A DNA stretch of 64,000 bases from Speluncibacter jeojiensis (GTDB lineage: Bacteria > Actinomycetota > Actinomycetes > Mycobacteriales > Mycobacteriaceae), in the NCBI RefSeq assembly GCF_029589495.1, contig NZ_JAAIVF010000006.1:124001-188000 (forward strand). Reading direction: 5' to 3'. Under the pieces are notes generated by a model. The model ran no database searches. It was not told where the DNA came from and saw nothing but the letters and a program-made list of their open reading frames with translations. The first letter of the stretch is position 1. Each line of letters opens with the position of its first letter. Shown here piece after piece: positions 39,868 through 49,016 of the stretch. The position numbers were made by a program, and so were the translations under genes.

Positions 39868-40707
39868 TCAGCGGGATCGACGCCGGCCGGCGGTGGGAGT
39901 GGCGGCGGCAGTCTCCAGGAACCACCGGACGATCTCCTCGCCGGCCCGCGCGCCGGCCCGCTCGGTGCAGCGGGCATGGCTCGCGGACCAGCCGCTGTCG
40001 TGGAGTTCGCCGTGCGCCGGACGGATCGCCAGATCGGCGCATTCGAGCAGGTCGAGATCCAGCAGCGAGTCACCGGCCGCGAGCACGGACCGGGCGCCGG
40101 TGCGCCGGGCCACTTCCCGGACGGCTGCGGACTTGGTCAGCGACCGCGGCACCCAGTAGATCTTGCGTCCCTGCAGCGACACCCGCCACCCGTGCCCGTC
40201 GGCCCACGCGGACTCGTCGTCGACGAACCGATCGGGAAGCGTTGCGCGGTCGATCACCGCGTAGCAGAAGAGCCCGCCGGCGCGGCGGACACTGCGGGCC
40301 CAGTCGGGTCGGCACACCGCCTCGACGTGGGTGGCGACGAGGTCCAGCGGGGCGGACGCGCCGAGTGCCGACGCGACCTGCGCCGACCACTGTCCGTCCG
40401 GCACCCCGTCGACGAGCAGGACGCCGCCGTTGGCGGCGATCGCGTGATGCGGCGCGGCGCCGGGGCGGGGGAGGCGCACGCGGCGGAGTTGTTCGACGGT
40501 GCGGGTGGTGACCGGGACGAACAGCGCCGAGCCGGGCAGGGCGGCGAGCATGCGCGCCGCGGCCGGTGTCATGAACGATTGCGGCGCGCCGTCGTAGATC
40601 TCCACACAGGTCAGGTCCGACAGCTCGGCCTCGGGCAGGCGCGCGGACCGCCGCGAGTAGATCAGGGTCTGGTCCAGGTCCGAGGCGACCAGCGTCCGCA
40701 CGGTCAC
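39868..40707 (-). CDS. HAD-family phosphatase of the ter cluster
   Basis: 279 residues. The HAD nucleophile motif SDLDQTLIYS gives D10 and D12, VPVTTRTVEQ supplies motif II and LAAGDSLLDLDLLE motif IV. It is most like Cof/sucrose-phosphatase-type HADs encoded in ter operons. The GTG overlaps the stop of the StiP gene (GTGA), making it the last gene of the run. Ter genomic surveys describe such a phosphatase in a module proposed to make a nucleoside-like product; its substrate is unknown. Confidence 0.88.
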   Translation of the reverse strand: MTVRTLVASDLDQTLIYSRRSARLPEAELSDLTCVEIYDGAPQSFMTPAAARMLAALPGSALFVPVTTRTVEQLRRVRLPRPGAAPHHAIAANGGVLLVDGVPDGQWSAQVASALGASAPLDLVATHVEAVCRPDWARSVRRAGGLFCYAVIDRATLPDRFVDDESAWADGHGWRVSLQGRKIYWVPRSLTKSAAVREVARRTGARSVLAAGDSLLDLDLLECADLAIRPAHGELHDSGWSASHARCTERAGARAGEEIVRWFLETAAATPTAGRRRSR

Positions 40708-41894
40708 GACATCGCCGCCCTGCCGTCGGCGCCGACCGATCCGCGGGTGTAGCGCGGGTGGATCAGGCCGACACAGCTGTACGGCAGATCGTCGACGTGA
40801 TCGACCGGGACGCCGCGTTGTTCGGCGAGCAGCAGGACGTGGCCGAGTTCCCCGATCGCGTCCGGCCGCACCAGGATGCGCCACGGCACCCGGCGCAGGA
40901 GCACCCGAGTGGTCTCCCCGACACCGGGTTTGACGAGGTTGACGTCGCCGATCCCGTACTCCGCGCTGATCCGCCGCACCGCCGACCACCCGCTCCAGGT
41001 CGGGGTGCGGTCGCCCTCGCGTCGCCGGACCCAGTCCCGGCCGACGGCGTCGGCGACCTGCTCGAACCGCTCCGCGACGGTGTCGACGAACCTCCGCGAG
41101 ACGTCCGCCGCGGCGAGGTCCGCGTAGAACTTCGCGCCGTGGAACCGGCCCGGGCCGATCCACCGGTCGTTGAGCACCGTGCGTGAGATCAGGCCCGACA
41201 CCGTGGAATTCAGGCAGGCCGAGGGGATCAGGAAGTCGCTGCGGGTACCGAAGAGCTCCACGCACCGCCCGGTGTCGGCGAGCACCGCGAGGTCGGCGCG
41301 GAACCGTCCCGACCGTTCCGGCGAGGCGTTCGCGGCCTCGACCGCTGCCGTGAGTTCACGGGTGATCGCACCCTTCCCGGTCCACCCGTCGACGAACATC
41401 ACGAGTTCGGGGTCGTGCCGATCGGCCAGGTACGCCAGCGCGACCGGATCCAGGCCGCGGCCGCGGACGATGCTGACCGAGTAGTGCGGCAGGTCCAGTC
41501 CGTGCGCGAAGCGCGCCCAGCGCCGCATCAGGACGCCGACCGGCGTGCCGGCCCGGGCCAGCGACGCCAACACGACCTCGGGTCCGCGTGCGTCGAGGAC
41601 GAGTTCGGTGACGACCCCCACAGCATGCGCGACCCGGTCCGCGGAGCGGAGCAACGCCCGGTCGAAGAGTTCCCGGTACTCGGCGGTCGGCTGGTACTCG
41701 ATCGGCAGGGACTCGGCGTAGTGGGCCGCGCCGGACTGGATCGCCTCCTCGCGTTCCGCGGTGGGTGACTCCAGTTCGGCCTGCGACAGGTCGGTGAGCA
41801 GCCAGGCGACGTCGTCGGCGAGGTAGCTGCCGAAGTCGGGACCGTGCAGCGGCGGCGGTAAGGGCCGGTCGCGGGCGCCGCTCGCCGGGCTCAT
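40704..41894 (-). CDS. StiP-family protein with PELOTA-type C-terminus
   Basis: 396 residues. The N-terminal 270 resemble the StiP/PRTase-like domain of ter operons (FGSYLADDVAWLLTDL, GVLMRRWARF, MFVDGWTGKGAI, and a cysteine in IPSACLNSTVSGLISRT). The last 110 resemble the PELOTA RNA-binding fold (TRVLLRRVPWRILVRP, GHVLLLAEQRGVPVDHVDDLPYSC). Databases call the family cysteine protease StiP, although a phosphoribosyltransferase-like reading was proposed first. The ATG overlaps the upstream stop (ATGA) and its own stop overlaps the HAD start. Confidence 0.85.
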   Translation of the reverse strand: MSPASGARDRPLPPPLHGPDFGSYLADDVAWLLTDLSQAELESPTAEREEAIQSGAAHYAESLPIEYQPTAEYRELFDRALLRSADRVAHAVGVVTELVLDARGPEVVLASLARAGTPVGVLMRRWARFAHGLDLPHYSVSIVRGRGLDPVALAYLADRHDPELVMFVDGWTGKGAITRELTAAVEAANASPERSGRFRADLAVLADTGRCVELFGTRSDFLIPSACLNSTVSGLISRTVLNDRWIGPGRFHGAKFYADLAAADVSRRFVDTVAERFEQVADAVGRDWVRRREGDRTPTWSGWSAVRRISAEYGIGDVNLVKPGVGETTRVLLRRVPWRILVRPDAIGELGHVLLLAEQRGVPVDHVDDLPYSCVGLIHPRYTRGSVGADGRAAMS

Positions 41895-43306
41895 CGGCCG
41901 GCTCCCGCCGCGCGGGCCTGCGCGGGCACGGGCGTGTACGCCGGGACGGCCACCAGATGCACGTGCCCGCACACTTCGGCGAGCTGGTCCAGCAGTCCGC
42001 CGTCGGCGTGGAGTTCGGCGGTGTCCCCTGCGGAATCGACGACGACCACGACATCGGTGAACCCGGGCGCCCCCGCGGACGGCGCCACGTTGTAGGCGTA
42101 GCGCGGGCCCGGCCCGTCGGCGGGATCGTCGTGCGCGGGGAAGGCCAACGCGGTGCGGATCGCGTATCCGGACGCGTCGACGGGGAGTACCGGGGAGCGG
42201 GTCGTGGTGGAGAAGCGCACTTCGGCGGCGGACTCCCGCGACAGTGCCAGCGCGACGAGCAGTGGTGCGTACATGAGTTCCTCGAACCCCAGCACCAGGG
42301 CGCGGTCGCCGCTCAGCTCGCCGGCGAGGATGCATCCGGCCGCGGCGGCGGCACGCTCGGCCTCGGCCCGGTCGGCGGGGGAGAACCCGTGCCGACCTCC
42401 GTCTCGCACGATGCCGGGCCAACCGGCGCGGCTGCGTCGCACCGCTCCACGGGGACGGTCGGGGGTCGGCGGACGGGTGCGGGTCTCGGCGGCGTGCTCG
42501 GCGACCAGGGCGGCGGCGTGGTCGGCGCTGTGGGGGTGCGAACGCAGTGCACCGCGCGCCAACGCGACGACGTCGATGCGGGTGCCCAGCCGTTCGGCGG
42601 CGGCGCTCATGGCCGCCTTGTCCGCGTCCGACCGCAGATCGACCAGCGAGGCGACCACGTAGCGGCTGCGTGGGAGCTTCGTGTGCAGGGTGGCGATCGT
42701 GTTGAGAACTGTTCGGCCGGTGGACAATTCGTCGTCGATGAGCACCAGCGGGCCGGGGCGCTCGAGCATTGCCGTGTCCTGCGGCAGCAGCAGGTGCCGG
42801 GTGGCGTGGCTGTGCTCCTCGTCGAACCCGCCGGCCTCGGCGACGCCGGGGACCCGCCGCCGCGTCGAGTGCAGGTAGTCCGCGCCGAGTGTGTCGGCGA
42901 CGGCGTGCCCGAGGGCCGTCGCGGTCTCGGCATAACCGAGCACGAGGGTGTCCGCGGGGGAGAAGTCGACCCGGACGTGCTCCTCGCAGTGGCGGATCAG
43001 CGGGCCGGTTCCCCGCCCGCCGAGCGCAGTTGCGAGGGCGTCGGCGGCGCCGGCGGCATCGGGCCGCCGGCCGGCCAGCACGTCGGCGACCATCGACCCG
43101 AGCAGGCGCGCGGACCAGTACACGATCCGTGGATCCGTCGGCACGTGCTTGCCCAGTACGGTCGAGACGAGCAGATGCGCGCGGCGTGGGTTGCGTCGCA
43201 GGGCCAGGCCGACCATGTCCGGCATCGGGACGGCTGAGTCCGCGGCCGATTCGACGCCGATCCCGGTGCGGCCTTCGACCCAGCTTCCCGACCACACCGC
43301 GCTCAC
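41891..43306 (-). CDS. Phosphoribosyltransferase with TRSP domain
   Basis: 471 residues. The PRPP loop is VLIDDELSTGRT, near residue 185, inside an orotate-PRTase-like domain. After a Pro/Arg linker around residues 265-300 comes a domain beginning GFSPADRAEAERAAAAAG, which fits the TRSP domain known from ter operons. The GTG overlaps the citrate-lyase-like gene's stop (GTGA). Such enzymes are proposed to build a modified nucleoside together with StiP, the HAD and the lyase; the product has not been identified. Confidence 0.87.
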   Translation of the reverse strand: MSAVWSGSWVEGRTGIGVESAADSAVPMPDMVGLALRRNPRRAHLLVSTVLGKHVPTDPRIVYWSARLLGSMVADVLAGRRPDAAGAADALATALGGRGTGPLIRHCEEHVRVDFSPADTLVLGYAETATALGHAVADTLGADYLHSTRRRVPGVAEAGGFDEEHSHATRHLLLPQDTAMLERPGPLVLIDDELSTGRTVLNTIATLHTKLPRSRYVVASLVDLRSDADKAAMSAAAERLGTRIDVVALARGALRSHPHSADHAAALVAEHAAETRTRPPTPDRPRGAVRRSRAGWPGIVRDGGRHGFSPADRAEAERAAAAAGCILAGELSGDRALVLGFEELMYAPLLVALALSRESAAEVRFSTTTRSPVLPVDASGYAIRTALAFPAHDDPADGPGPRYAYNVAPSAGAPGFTDVVVVVDSAGDTAELHADGGLLDQLAEVCGHVHLVAVPAYTPVPAQARAAGAGR

Positions 43307-44463
43307 CGGTGCAGCCCCGCGCCCAACAGGTCCACGAAGGAGACATCCGCGTGTGCGACGCCGAATACGTGGGCGCGCACCATGGTTCGTCGCGCCCACG
43401 CGGTGTGCGGCTTGCTCTCGTTCATCTTGTTGCGGTAGCTGGAGGCATGTGCGCCGCCGCTGCCGCCGGTGCCGAGGACATCGGTGGCGTCGGCGAACTC
43501 CTCGTGCGTGACCACGGACAACGCATGCACGGTGGCGACGTGCATCGGGTGGATGACGGTCTTGCCGGTCAGTCCGTTCGCGCGGTCGAGGTGGACCTCG
43601 CGGATCAGTCCGTCCAGGTCCCGGGTGATCAGCTCGTCGCGCAGGGCGTTCGCCGCGTGCTCGGTGAACGGGGATTGCCGCAGCTGTGGCTTGAAGAGTC
43701 GCTCGGTGCCCGTGAAGTACTCCCACACCGGCCCGGTCACCGGGTACCCGGTGGGACCGGGACGGCCGAGGATGTTGACGATGTCGCCGATCGCATCGGC
43801 GACCATGCGCACGTCGTACACGGTCAGATCGCGGGGTCGGCGCAGCCCGAAGGCCGACGACAGGTCGGTGGCCCCGATGCGGACGGCGAGGATGCGGTCC
43901 CGGTGCCGGTCGAGCAACGCGCGCACCGACAGCAGTGCATCGATCCGCTGCTCCGCGTAGATGACATCGGGTGTTTCGAGGACCGGCATCGCCAGCAGTC
44001 GGTGTCCGGACGCGGACTCGGCGGCGACCATCGCGTCGAGGAACTGCGCTCCGGATGCGGCGGTGAACTTCGGCAGCACGAAACCGGTGAGCACCCCGGC
44101 GTGCTCGCCGAGGCGGTCGACGAGCATGGGGATCTGTCGCGCGGCCCGGACCCGCACGAACAGCAGTGGCCGGGCGGAGCCGCCGCGCGCGAGCTCCGTC
44201 AACTGGTCGACGACATTGAGCTCGGCGGCCGGGAGGTCGTCGTCGGCCACCGCGTCCTCGAGACAGACGACGGCACCGACCACCCCGTGCGCGAAGTTCT
44301 TCGCGATGTCGACGGCGAGTGTCGGCCGGGTCGCGGGGCTGTAGAGGGTGGCGCCGAGCGCCGCGGCCAGCAGGTCGCGAGAGTCGTCGGAGCCGAACTC
44401 CCGCGGCTCGCGGAAGAACAGTCGCCCCCGTGTTTCCGGGCTCAGAAAGTCGAAGTGGCGCAA
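43303..44463 (-). CDS. HpcH/HpaI aldolase, CitE-like lyase of the ter cluster
   Basis: 386 residues from a TTG (LRHFDFLSPETR). GGGGGA lies 7-8 nt upstream, and the upstream in-frame sequence belongs to the previous gene. CitE-like features are VVCLEDAVADDDLP, FVLPKFTAASG, AMPVLETPDVI and RIGATDLSSAFGLRRP, compatible with a TIM barrel binding Mg2+ and a CoA- or carboxylate-type substrate. It is the first gene of the four-gene biosynthetic part and overlaps the PRTase by four bases. Confidence 0.87.
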   Translation of the reverse strand: MRHFDFLSPETRGRLFFREPREFGSDDSRDLLAAALGATLYSPATRPTLAVDIAKNFAHGVVGAVVCLEDAVADDDLPAAELNVVDQLTELARGGSARPLLFVRVRAARQIPMLVDRLGEHAGVLTGFVLPKFTAASGAQFLDAMVAAESASGHRLLAMPVLETPDVIYAEQRIDALLSVRALLDRHRDRILAVRIGATDLSSAFGLRRPRDLTVYDVRMVADAIGDIVNILGRPGPTGYPVTGPVWEYFTGTERLFKPQLRQSPFTEHAANALRDELITRDLDGLIREVHLDRANGLTGKTVIHPMHVATVHALSVVTHEEFADATDVLGTGGSGGAHASSYRNKMNESKPHTAWARRTMVRAHVFGVAHADVSFVDLLGAGLHR

Positions 44464-44489
44464 GTAGATCCCCCGAGGTCGATGGGTGC

Positions 44490-45401
44490 TCAGTCGAGCG
44501 GTGTGTAACCGTCGATCCAGCCGATGTCGTCGAAGCCGAACGCGAGGCAGGCGTCGCGCACCGTGCCGTTGATCGGGCACATCTCCGACCGCAGCACGAA
44601 CTGGCCGTGCACGTTGAACAGCGACAGGACAACACAGCCGGCCGTCTCGGGGAGATCGTTCAGGGCCAGTTCGATCCGCCCGCCCCCGGCGGTGGCGACG
44701 GTGATCGTGCCCGGCCAGGCTGTCGGAGCTCCCGATCGGGTGAAGCCGTAGATGACGAGCCGGTCGAGATCGCGGCACTGTCGCAGGTCGATGTCGAACC
44801 CGCCGCGTCCGTCGTCGACGCCGGTGATGATCGGGGAGTGCGCACCCGTGGGGCCCGCGGTCCGTCCGGTCGTCGGCGACACGGTGGAGGACTTGCCCGA
44901 CCGCACGGTGTAGGCGCATCCGAAACGCAGGTCGGCGGCCGACTCCGGGCACAGCGACCGGATCGTGAGGGCGCCCACGCCGCTCTGGATCCTGGTCAGC
45001 GCGACGGTGGGGTGCTGCGCCGAGAGCACCAGACGGTCGCCGGCCGCGAGCCGCCGCCAGGCGCGCACCCGGCGCGGGGGCCGTTCGACTCGGGGGGAGT
45101 CGATCGCCGGACCGGGCGACGGGACGTCCTTCGTCGCAGACAGATCGAGGGACAGGTCGAGCACTTGGGGCGCGGGCTCGTCCCCGGACAGGTCGAGCGA
45201 CGGCGGGCCGGACAGATCCGGTGAGGACGGAGCGGACAGGTCCAGGTCCGCGCCGGACTGCGGTGCGCTCCGGCGGGTGTAGTCGACCGGCGGCGTGGAG
45301 ACGGGCGCGGCCTGCGGGGTGGGCTGGGGCCTGGGCCGGGTCCGCCGGCGCAGGAAGGTCAGGTCCGGCCGGGCCGGAGCCGAGTGCGGGTCGCCGTTCA
45401 T
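44490..45401 (-). CDS. TerA/TerD-like protein with acidic DLS-repeat N-terminus
   Basis: 303 residues. The first 115 are disordered, with repeated DLS units (DLDLSAPSSPDLSG, SLDLSGDEPAP, VLDLSLDLSATKD). The C-terminal 180 begin with RRLAAGDRLVLSAQ and contain LCPESAADLRFGCAYTV, FDIDLRQCRDLDRLVIYGF and WIDGYTPLD, a beta-sandwich pattern related to TerA. The acidic calcium loop of classic TerD is not apparent. It lies 31 nt after the divergent TerD gene. ATG 45401 has only a weak GCGAG upstream, so the start is less certain than the body. Confidence 0.75.
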   Translation of the reverse strand: MNGDPHSAPARPDLTFLRRRTRPRPQPTPQAAPVSTPPVDYTRRSAPQSGADLDLSAPSSPDLSGPPSLDLSGDEPAPQVLDLSLDLSATKDVPSPGPAIDSPRVERPPRRVRAWRRLAAGDRLVLSAQHPTVALTRIQSGVGALTIRSLCPESAADLRFGCAYTVRSGKSSTVSPTTGRTAGPTGAHSPIITGVDDGRGGFDIDLRQCRDLDRLVIYGFTRSGAPTAWPGTITVATAGGGRIELALNDLPETAGCVVLSLFNVHGQFVLRSEMCPINGTVRDACLAFGFDDIGWIDGYTPLD

Positions 45402-45432
45402 CGCCGCGTGCTCGCATCGTCGCGGTGCGCCG

Positions 45433-45999
45433 TCACAGTGGGATGCCGTAATCGCTCGCGATGCCGACCAGTCCGGACGAATACCCTTGGCCCAGAACCT
45501 TGAACTTCCACCCGCCCCGGTGGCGGTACACCTCGCCGAGCGTGATCGCGGTCTCCGTCGACAACAGCGGTGCGAAGTCCTCGGAGCGCACGAGTTCGGC
45601 GTTCCCGTCGAGGTCGAGCACGCGCAGCCGACACGTGCGCAGCCGGCCGAGGGTCCGCTTCCGGGCTGTGCCCTCGTTGAGATAGAGCACCACGACGATC
45701 CGCTCCACGTCGTCCGGCACCGCTGCGAAATGGACCTCCACCTGATCCTGATCGCCGCCGAGCGCCTGCTCGAGTTGCTGCACGGACAGGTCGGGACTGT
45801 CGAGCTGGTTGAAGAACACGAAGTGCTCGCCGGAGAGCGCCCGGCCGTCTGCGCCGCACAGAACCGTTGCGGTGACCAGGTTCTCGTCGAGAACCGACTC
45901 GGCACCGGCGTCCCAGGTGACGCCGAGGACGAGTCCGGACAGGCCCGGGATCTCGCGGGTCAGTTCGACGTTCGCCCCGCGCATCATCACGCTGCTCAT
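45433..45999 (-). CDS. Divergent TerD-family protein
   Basis: 188 residues. It keeps the fold markers HFVFFNQLDSPD, VYRHRGGWKFKVLGQGYSSGL and the C-terminus of TerD. However, the calcium loop is altered: where its paralogues read GDNLTG with a following acidic GDDE stretch, this one reads EQALGGDQDQVEV. It may therefore not bind calcium in the same way. The ATG overlaps the preceding stop as ATGA. Role by family: stress-responsive cytoplasmic TerD assemblies at membranes. Confidence 0.88.
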   Translation of the reverse strand: MSSVMMRGANVELTREIPGLSGLVLGVTWDAGAESVLDENLVTATVLCGADGRALSGEHFVFFNQLDSPDLSVQQLEQALGGDQDQVEVHFAAVPDDVERIVVVLYLNEGTARKRTLGRLRTCRLRVLDLDGNAELVRSEDFAPLLSTETAITLGEVYRHRGGWKFKVLGQGYSSGLVGIASDYGIPL

Positions 46000-46475
46000 A
46001 GGTCGAGATCCGATCTGGTGAACTTGGTCCGCAGGAAGTTGCCCTGCGTCATCAGTGCGTCGACGTCCTGCGCCACGGAGGCCGCGAGGACGTCCTCGGC
46101 GGCCTCCCACAGCGACTCCACCTGCTGCCGGAGTTCGCTCGTCACCCGGTCGGGGTCGGTCTCGGACGGGGTGTCGAGCGCCAGGTATGCGCGCAGTGTG
46201 GTCGGCAGGTAGTCCGTCGCGATCGCCTTGACGGAGATCACGGCGTGGATGTCGAGGTCGCGGTTCGCAGAGGTCGAGACGATCGCCGCGAGGGTGTCGG
46301 TGATCGCCCTCGCGGCCACCACCGCGTCGTTGGGCAAGCGTCCGGCGTGACGATTGACGAACCAGACGAGTTCGTGCACAGCCCGATACAGCGCATCGGG
46401 GCTGTCCCCGGCATCCTCCGATTCGATCGGTTGCCCGACCGGATCCTGTCGTCCTCTGCGGAACCGCGCGAGCAT
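45996..46475 (-). CDS. Small helical protein linked to TelA
   Basis: 159 residues, all-helical by pattern, with a charged N-terminus (RFRRGRQDPVGQP) and the segments LYRAVHELVWFVNRH and VKAIATDYLPTTLRAYL. Small helical partners resembling XpaC often lie next to telA; this similarity is contextual, and I cannot confirm a family. It starts 4 nt after the telA stop and overlaps the next TerD gene by four bases, so the three are translationally linked. Confidence 0.78.
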   Translation of the reverse strand: MLARFRRGRQDPVGQPIESEDAGDSPDALYRAVHELVWFVNRHAGRLPNDAVVAARAITDTLAAIVSTSANRDLDIHAVISVKAIATDYLPTTLRAYLALDTPSETDPDRVTSELRQQVESLWEAAEDVLAASVAQDVDALMTQGNFLRTKFTRSDLDL

Positions 46476-46479
46476 GCGA

Positions 46480-47715
46480 TCAGTTGCCGGTCTGGCCCGC
46501 GGTGTCGCGCTGGATCCGCTCCAGGTACGGCTTCGCCCGATCGATCTGGCCCTCGAGTGCGGTCACGGTCTGCGCCATGCTGTCGACGGCTTGGGCGCGG
46601 AAGGTGTCGACAGCATCCATGGCCTGGAAGACGTTGTCGAAAGCCGCCTGCAGCTTCTGGACGTCGACCATGCTGCCGGCCGCCTGTTGATTGATTGCGG
46701 CACCCTGGATCCGCAGCTGGTTCGACGTCGACTCGATCAGGTTCGACGTGGTCGTGTTCAGAGCGGTGATCTGGTCGAGCACCAGCTGCTGGCGGGCGAG
46801 GGCCTGCGCGACGATGACGGCCGTGCGCAGCGCGGTGATGGTCGTGGTCTGCGCCCGGTCCACGCCCTTGATCAGCTCGAGGTTGTTCTTGCGCACCAGA
46901 TCCAGTGCCATGTAGCCCTGCACGTTCACGGTCATCTGGGTCATGATGTCCTGGCGTCGCTGCCGCACCGCGAACAGCGCGTCCGACCGCATCGTGTTCG
47001 CATCCTCGGTGCGACCAGCCGCGTCCAGCTGGGCGACCTTCTGCTCGATGGCGCCGTCGAGCGCGGTGGCCAGCTCGTTGTACTCGGTGAGCTTGCCCAT
47101 CATCGTCCACATGTTGGACTTCTCGGTCTCGATGGCCGCGTTGTCCTTGCGCAGCTCGTCCTGACCGGAGTCCAGGGCCTTGATGATCGAGTTCAGATGG
47201 GCCTGCGAGGACTGGTACTTCGCGAAATATCGGTCGATCTTGCTGCCGCCCGGGAGGAACTTGAGGAGCTTCTTGGCCCCGCTCAACTCGGCACGACCGG
47301 GATCGAGGTCGGTGACGGTGTTGCGCAGATCCAGCAGCGTGTTCGCGACCCGGGTCTGGGCGTCGCCCGATCCGCTGCCGCCCTTCGCGGCACGCACCCC
47401 GGCCGCGGGACGCTCGAGGATCCGGTTGGTCACCCCCGCGGAGGCGCGCATCTCGCTGTTGCCCATCGTGGTGATCGAATCGATCTTCCGGGTGAAATCC
47501 GGGGACCGCATGTCCATCGTCGCCAGGTCGTCGGCGAAAGCGGCAGCGCGGGACTGCAGTTCGGTCTGCTTGCCGCCGTCGAGGGCGACCGCGCCGACGG
47601 CCTGCTCCGGCTTGACGACGACGACCGGCGCGGGCGGGGTGAGCACGAGTTCGTTGCCCGGTGCCGGAGTGGCGACGGCGGGGGTGGGCGAGGAACCGAG
47701 GTCCAGGTCGGACAT
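46480..47715 (-). CDS. telA: TelA-family toxic anion resistance protein
   Basis: 411 residues. A disordered Pro-rich N-terminus precedes long helices with TelA landmarks: LLKFLPGGSKIDRYFAKYQSSQ, LTEYNELATALDGAI, and the QTTTITALRTAVIVAQALA segment near residue 290. The family confers tolerance to tellurite and other stresses by an unknown mechanism and is part of the extended ter network. AAGGAG lies 5 nt before the ATG. It follows a TerD gene on the same strand with 31 bp between. Confidence 0.92.
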   Translation of the reverse strand: MSDLDLGSSPTPAVATPAPGNELVLTPPAPVVVVKPEQAVGAVALDGGKQTELQSRAAAFADDLATMDMRSPDFTRKIDSITTMGNSEMRASAGVTNRILERPAAGVRAAKGGSGSGDAQTRVANTLLDLRNTVTDLDPGRAELSGAKKLLKFLPGGSKIDRYFAKYQSSQAHLNSIIKALDSGQDELRKDNAAIETEKSNMWTMMGKLTEYNELATALDGAIEQKVAQLDAAGRTEDANTMRSDALFAVRQRRQDIMTQMTVNVQGYMALDLVRKNNLELIKGVDRAQTTTITALRTAVIVAQALARQQLVLDQITALNTTTSNLIESTSNQLRIQGAAINQQAAGSMVDVQKLQAAFDNVFQAMDAVDTFRAQAVDSMAQTVTALEGQIDRAKPYLERIQRDTAGQTGN

Positions 47716-47746
47716 GTGAACTCCTTGGGGGAGGAACGAGGGCCGG

Positions 47747-48325
47747 TTACAGGTGGGCGGCGACGGCCGGCAGCAGATCCTTGAAGGTCCGTCCGGTCGC
47801 CGGCGCGCCGATCGCGGTCATCGACCACCCGCGGCCGTCCCGGGACACCTTCGCCATGATCTGCGCGGTGTGCCGACCCGACCCGGTCAGCGTGTAGCGC
47901 GCGATCTCGGTCTCGGTGGTCTCGTCGATCAGCCGGCAGTACGCGTTCTCGATCTGCGAGAAGTCCTGCCCGGTGAACGAATTCACCGTGAACACGATCG
48001 ATGCGATCTCCGCGGAGACCCGGGTGAGGTCGACGCGGATCGACTCGTCGTCGCCTGCACCGTCGCCGGTCAGGTTGTCGCCGGTGTGCGCGATCGCGCG
48101 GTCCGCGCTGGTCAACTGGCGGAACCAGACCTGGTCACGCAGGCGCCCGGTGGCGTCGAACAGCAGCGCCGAGGCGTCCAGGTCGATCGACTGGGTACGC
48201 AGGCCCCCGAAGAACCCCTTCTTCTTCGCGGCGTCCCAGCCGAGACCCATCCGCACCAGGGTCAGGCTCGCCCCGTCCTGCTTGGTCAGCGAAACCTTCT
48301 GCCCCTTGGTCAAACTCACGCTCAT
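47747..48325 (-). CDS. TerD-family protein (TerZ-like)
   Basis: 192 residues beginning VSLTKGQKVSLTKQDG, the TerD N-terminal strand pair. The calcium loop [19 protein letters not shown] is complete. An insertion (KKKGFFGGLRTQSIDLDASA) and a divergent tail (GRTFKDLLPAVAAHL) separate it from the two upstream paralogues and point to the TerZ/TerX branch. GAGGGG precedes the ATG. It lies 31 nt after terA. TerD proteins are calcium-binding and stress-induced. Confidence 0.92.
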   Translation of the reverse strand: MSVSLTKGQKVSLTKQDGASLTLVRMGLGWDAAKKKGFFGGLRTQSIDLDASALLFDATGRLRDQVWFRQLTSADRAIAHTGDNLTGDGAGDDESIRVDLTRVSAEIASIVFTVNSFTGQDFSQIENAYCRLIDETTETEIARYTLTGSGRHTAQIMAKVSRDGRGWSMTAIGAPATGRTFKDLLPAVAAHL

Positions 48326-48356
48326 CGTGCCGCATCCCCTCTGTCGTTCCGGTCGC

Positions 48357-49013
48357 CTACTTGCGACCCGGTGTCCACTGCATTCCCCACCGGTAGGCCT
48401 GATCGAGGGCCGGTTGGTGTCCGTCGATGTAGTTCTCTTCCCGGCGGACCGCGAGATCGGAGCCGGTGTTCTCCACCATGGCGATGGCGCAGATCTGCGC
48501 GCCGTTGCGGGGGTTGTCGAGGCGCACCTCGACCTGGGGGCCCACCGTCGGGTACAGCGTCGCCACCGCGTTCGCGGCGGCCCAGTTCGCCACGCCCTGG
48601 TAGATCAGCGCGAAGACGAGCACGCGGCGGATGTGGGGGAGTTGTTCCAGGTTGATGTACAGGTTCTCCCCGCCCGCGCTCGCCCCGGAGCGGTCGTCGC
48701 CGTCCAGCCAGATCAGTGCGTCCCGCACCTGCGGTAGCCCCGCCCGGTAGGCGTTGCCGAGCGCCTGCACGACACCCTTGGTGCCGTCGGTGAACTCGTA
48801 GAGGCAGCCGAGGTCCAGATCGATCGGCCGCTGCAAGCGGCTCAGCAGCCCGCCACCGGTGCTCTGCCGCGCGGTCCAGTTGAGGTTGACCCGCATGATC
48901 CCGGTGGCTGAGCCCTGCTTGGTCAGCGACACCGTCGGCGCGGACTTCGTCAGTGTCACCTTCGTGAGCGAGACAGGCCCGCTAGCAGGACGTTTGGTGT
49001 AGTCGATCGCCAC
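48357..49013 (-). CDS. terA: TerA-family tellurium resistance protein
   Basis: 218 residues. The N-terminus repeats the SLTK strand motif (GPVSLTKVTLTKSAPTVSLT). The TerA core is clear: IDLDLGCLYEFTDGTKGVVQALGN, LIWLDGDDRSGA and GENLYINLEQLPHIRRVLVFALIYQG. The start is a GTG with AGGTGA 3 nt upstream, only 3 nt after the stop of the DUF475 gene, so translation is coupled. It belongs with the membrane-linked TerC-TerD complex. Confidence 0.9.
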   Translation of the reverse strand: MAIDYTKRPASGPVSLTKVTLTKSAPTVSLTKQGSATGIMRVNLNWTARQSTGGGLLSRLQRPIDLDLGCLYEFTDGTKGVVQALGNAYRAGLPQVRDALIWLDGDDRSGASAGGENLYINLEQLPHIRRVLVFALIYQGVANWAAANAVATLYPTVGPQVEVRLDNPRNGAQICAIAMVENTGSDLAVRREENYIDGHQPALDQAYRWGMQWTPGRK

Positions 49014-49016
49014 AGG

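Noticed and set aside
41957-45224. Long plus-strand frames opposite the ter biosynthetic genes
   Set aside because: The minus-strand genes have clear PRPP-loop, CitE and TerD motifs and four-base overlaps; the plus frames are shadows.
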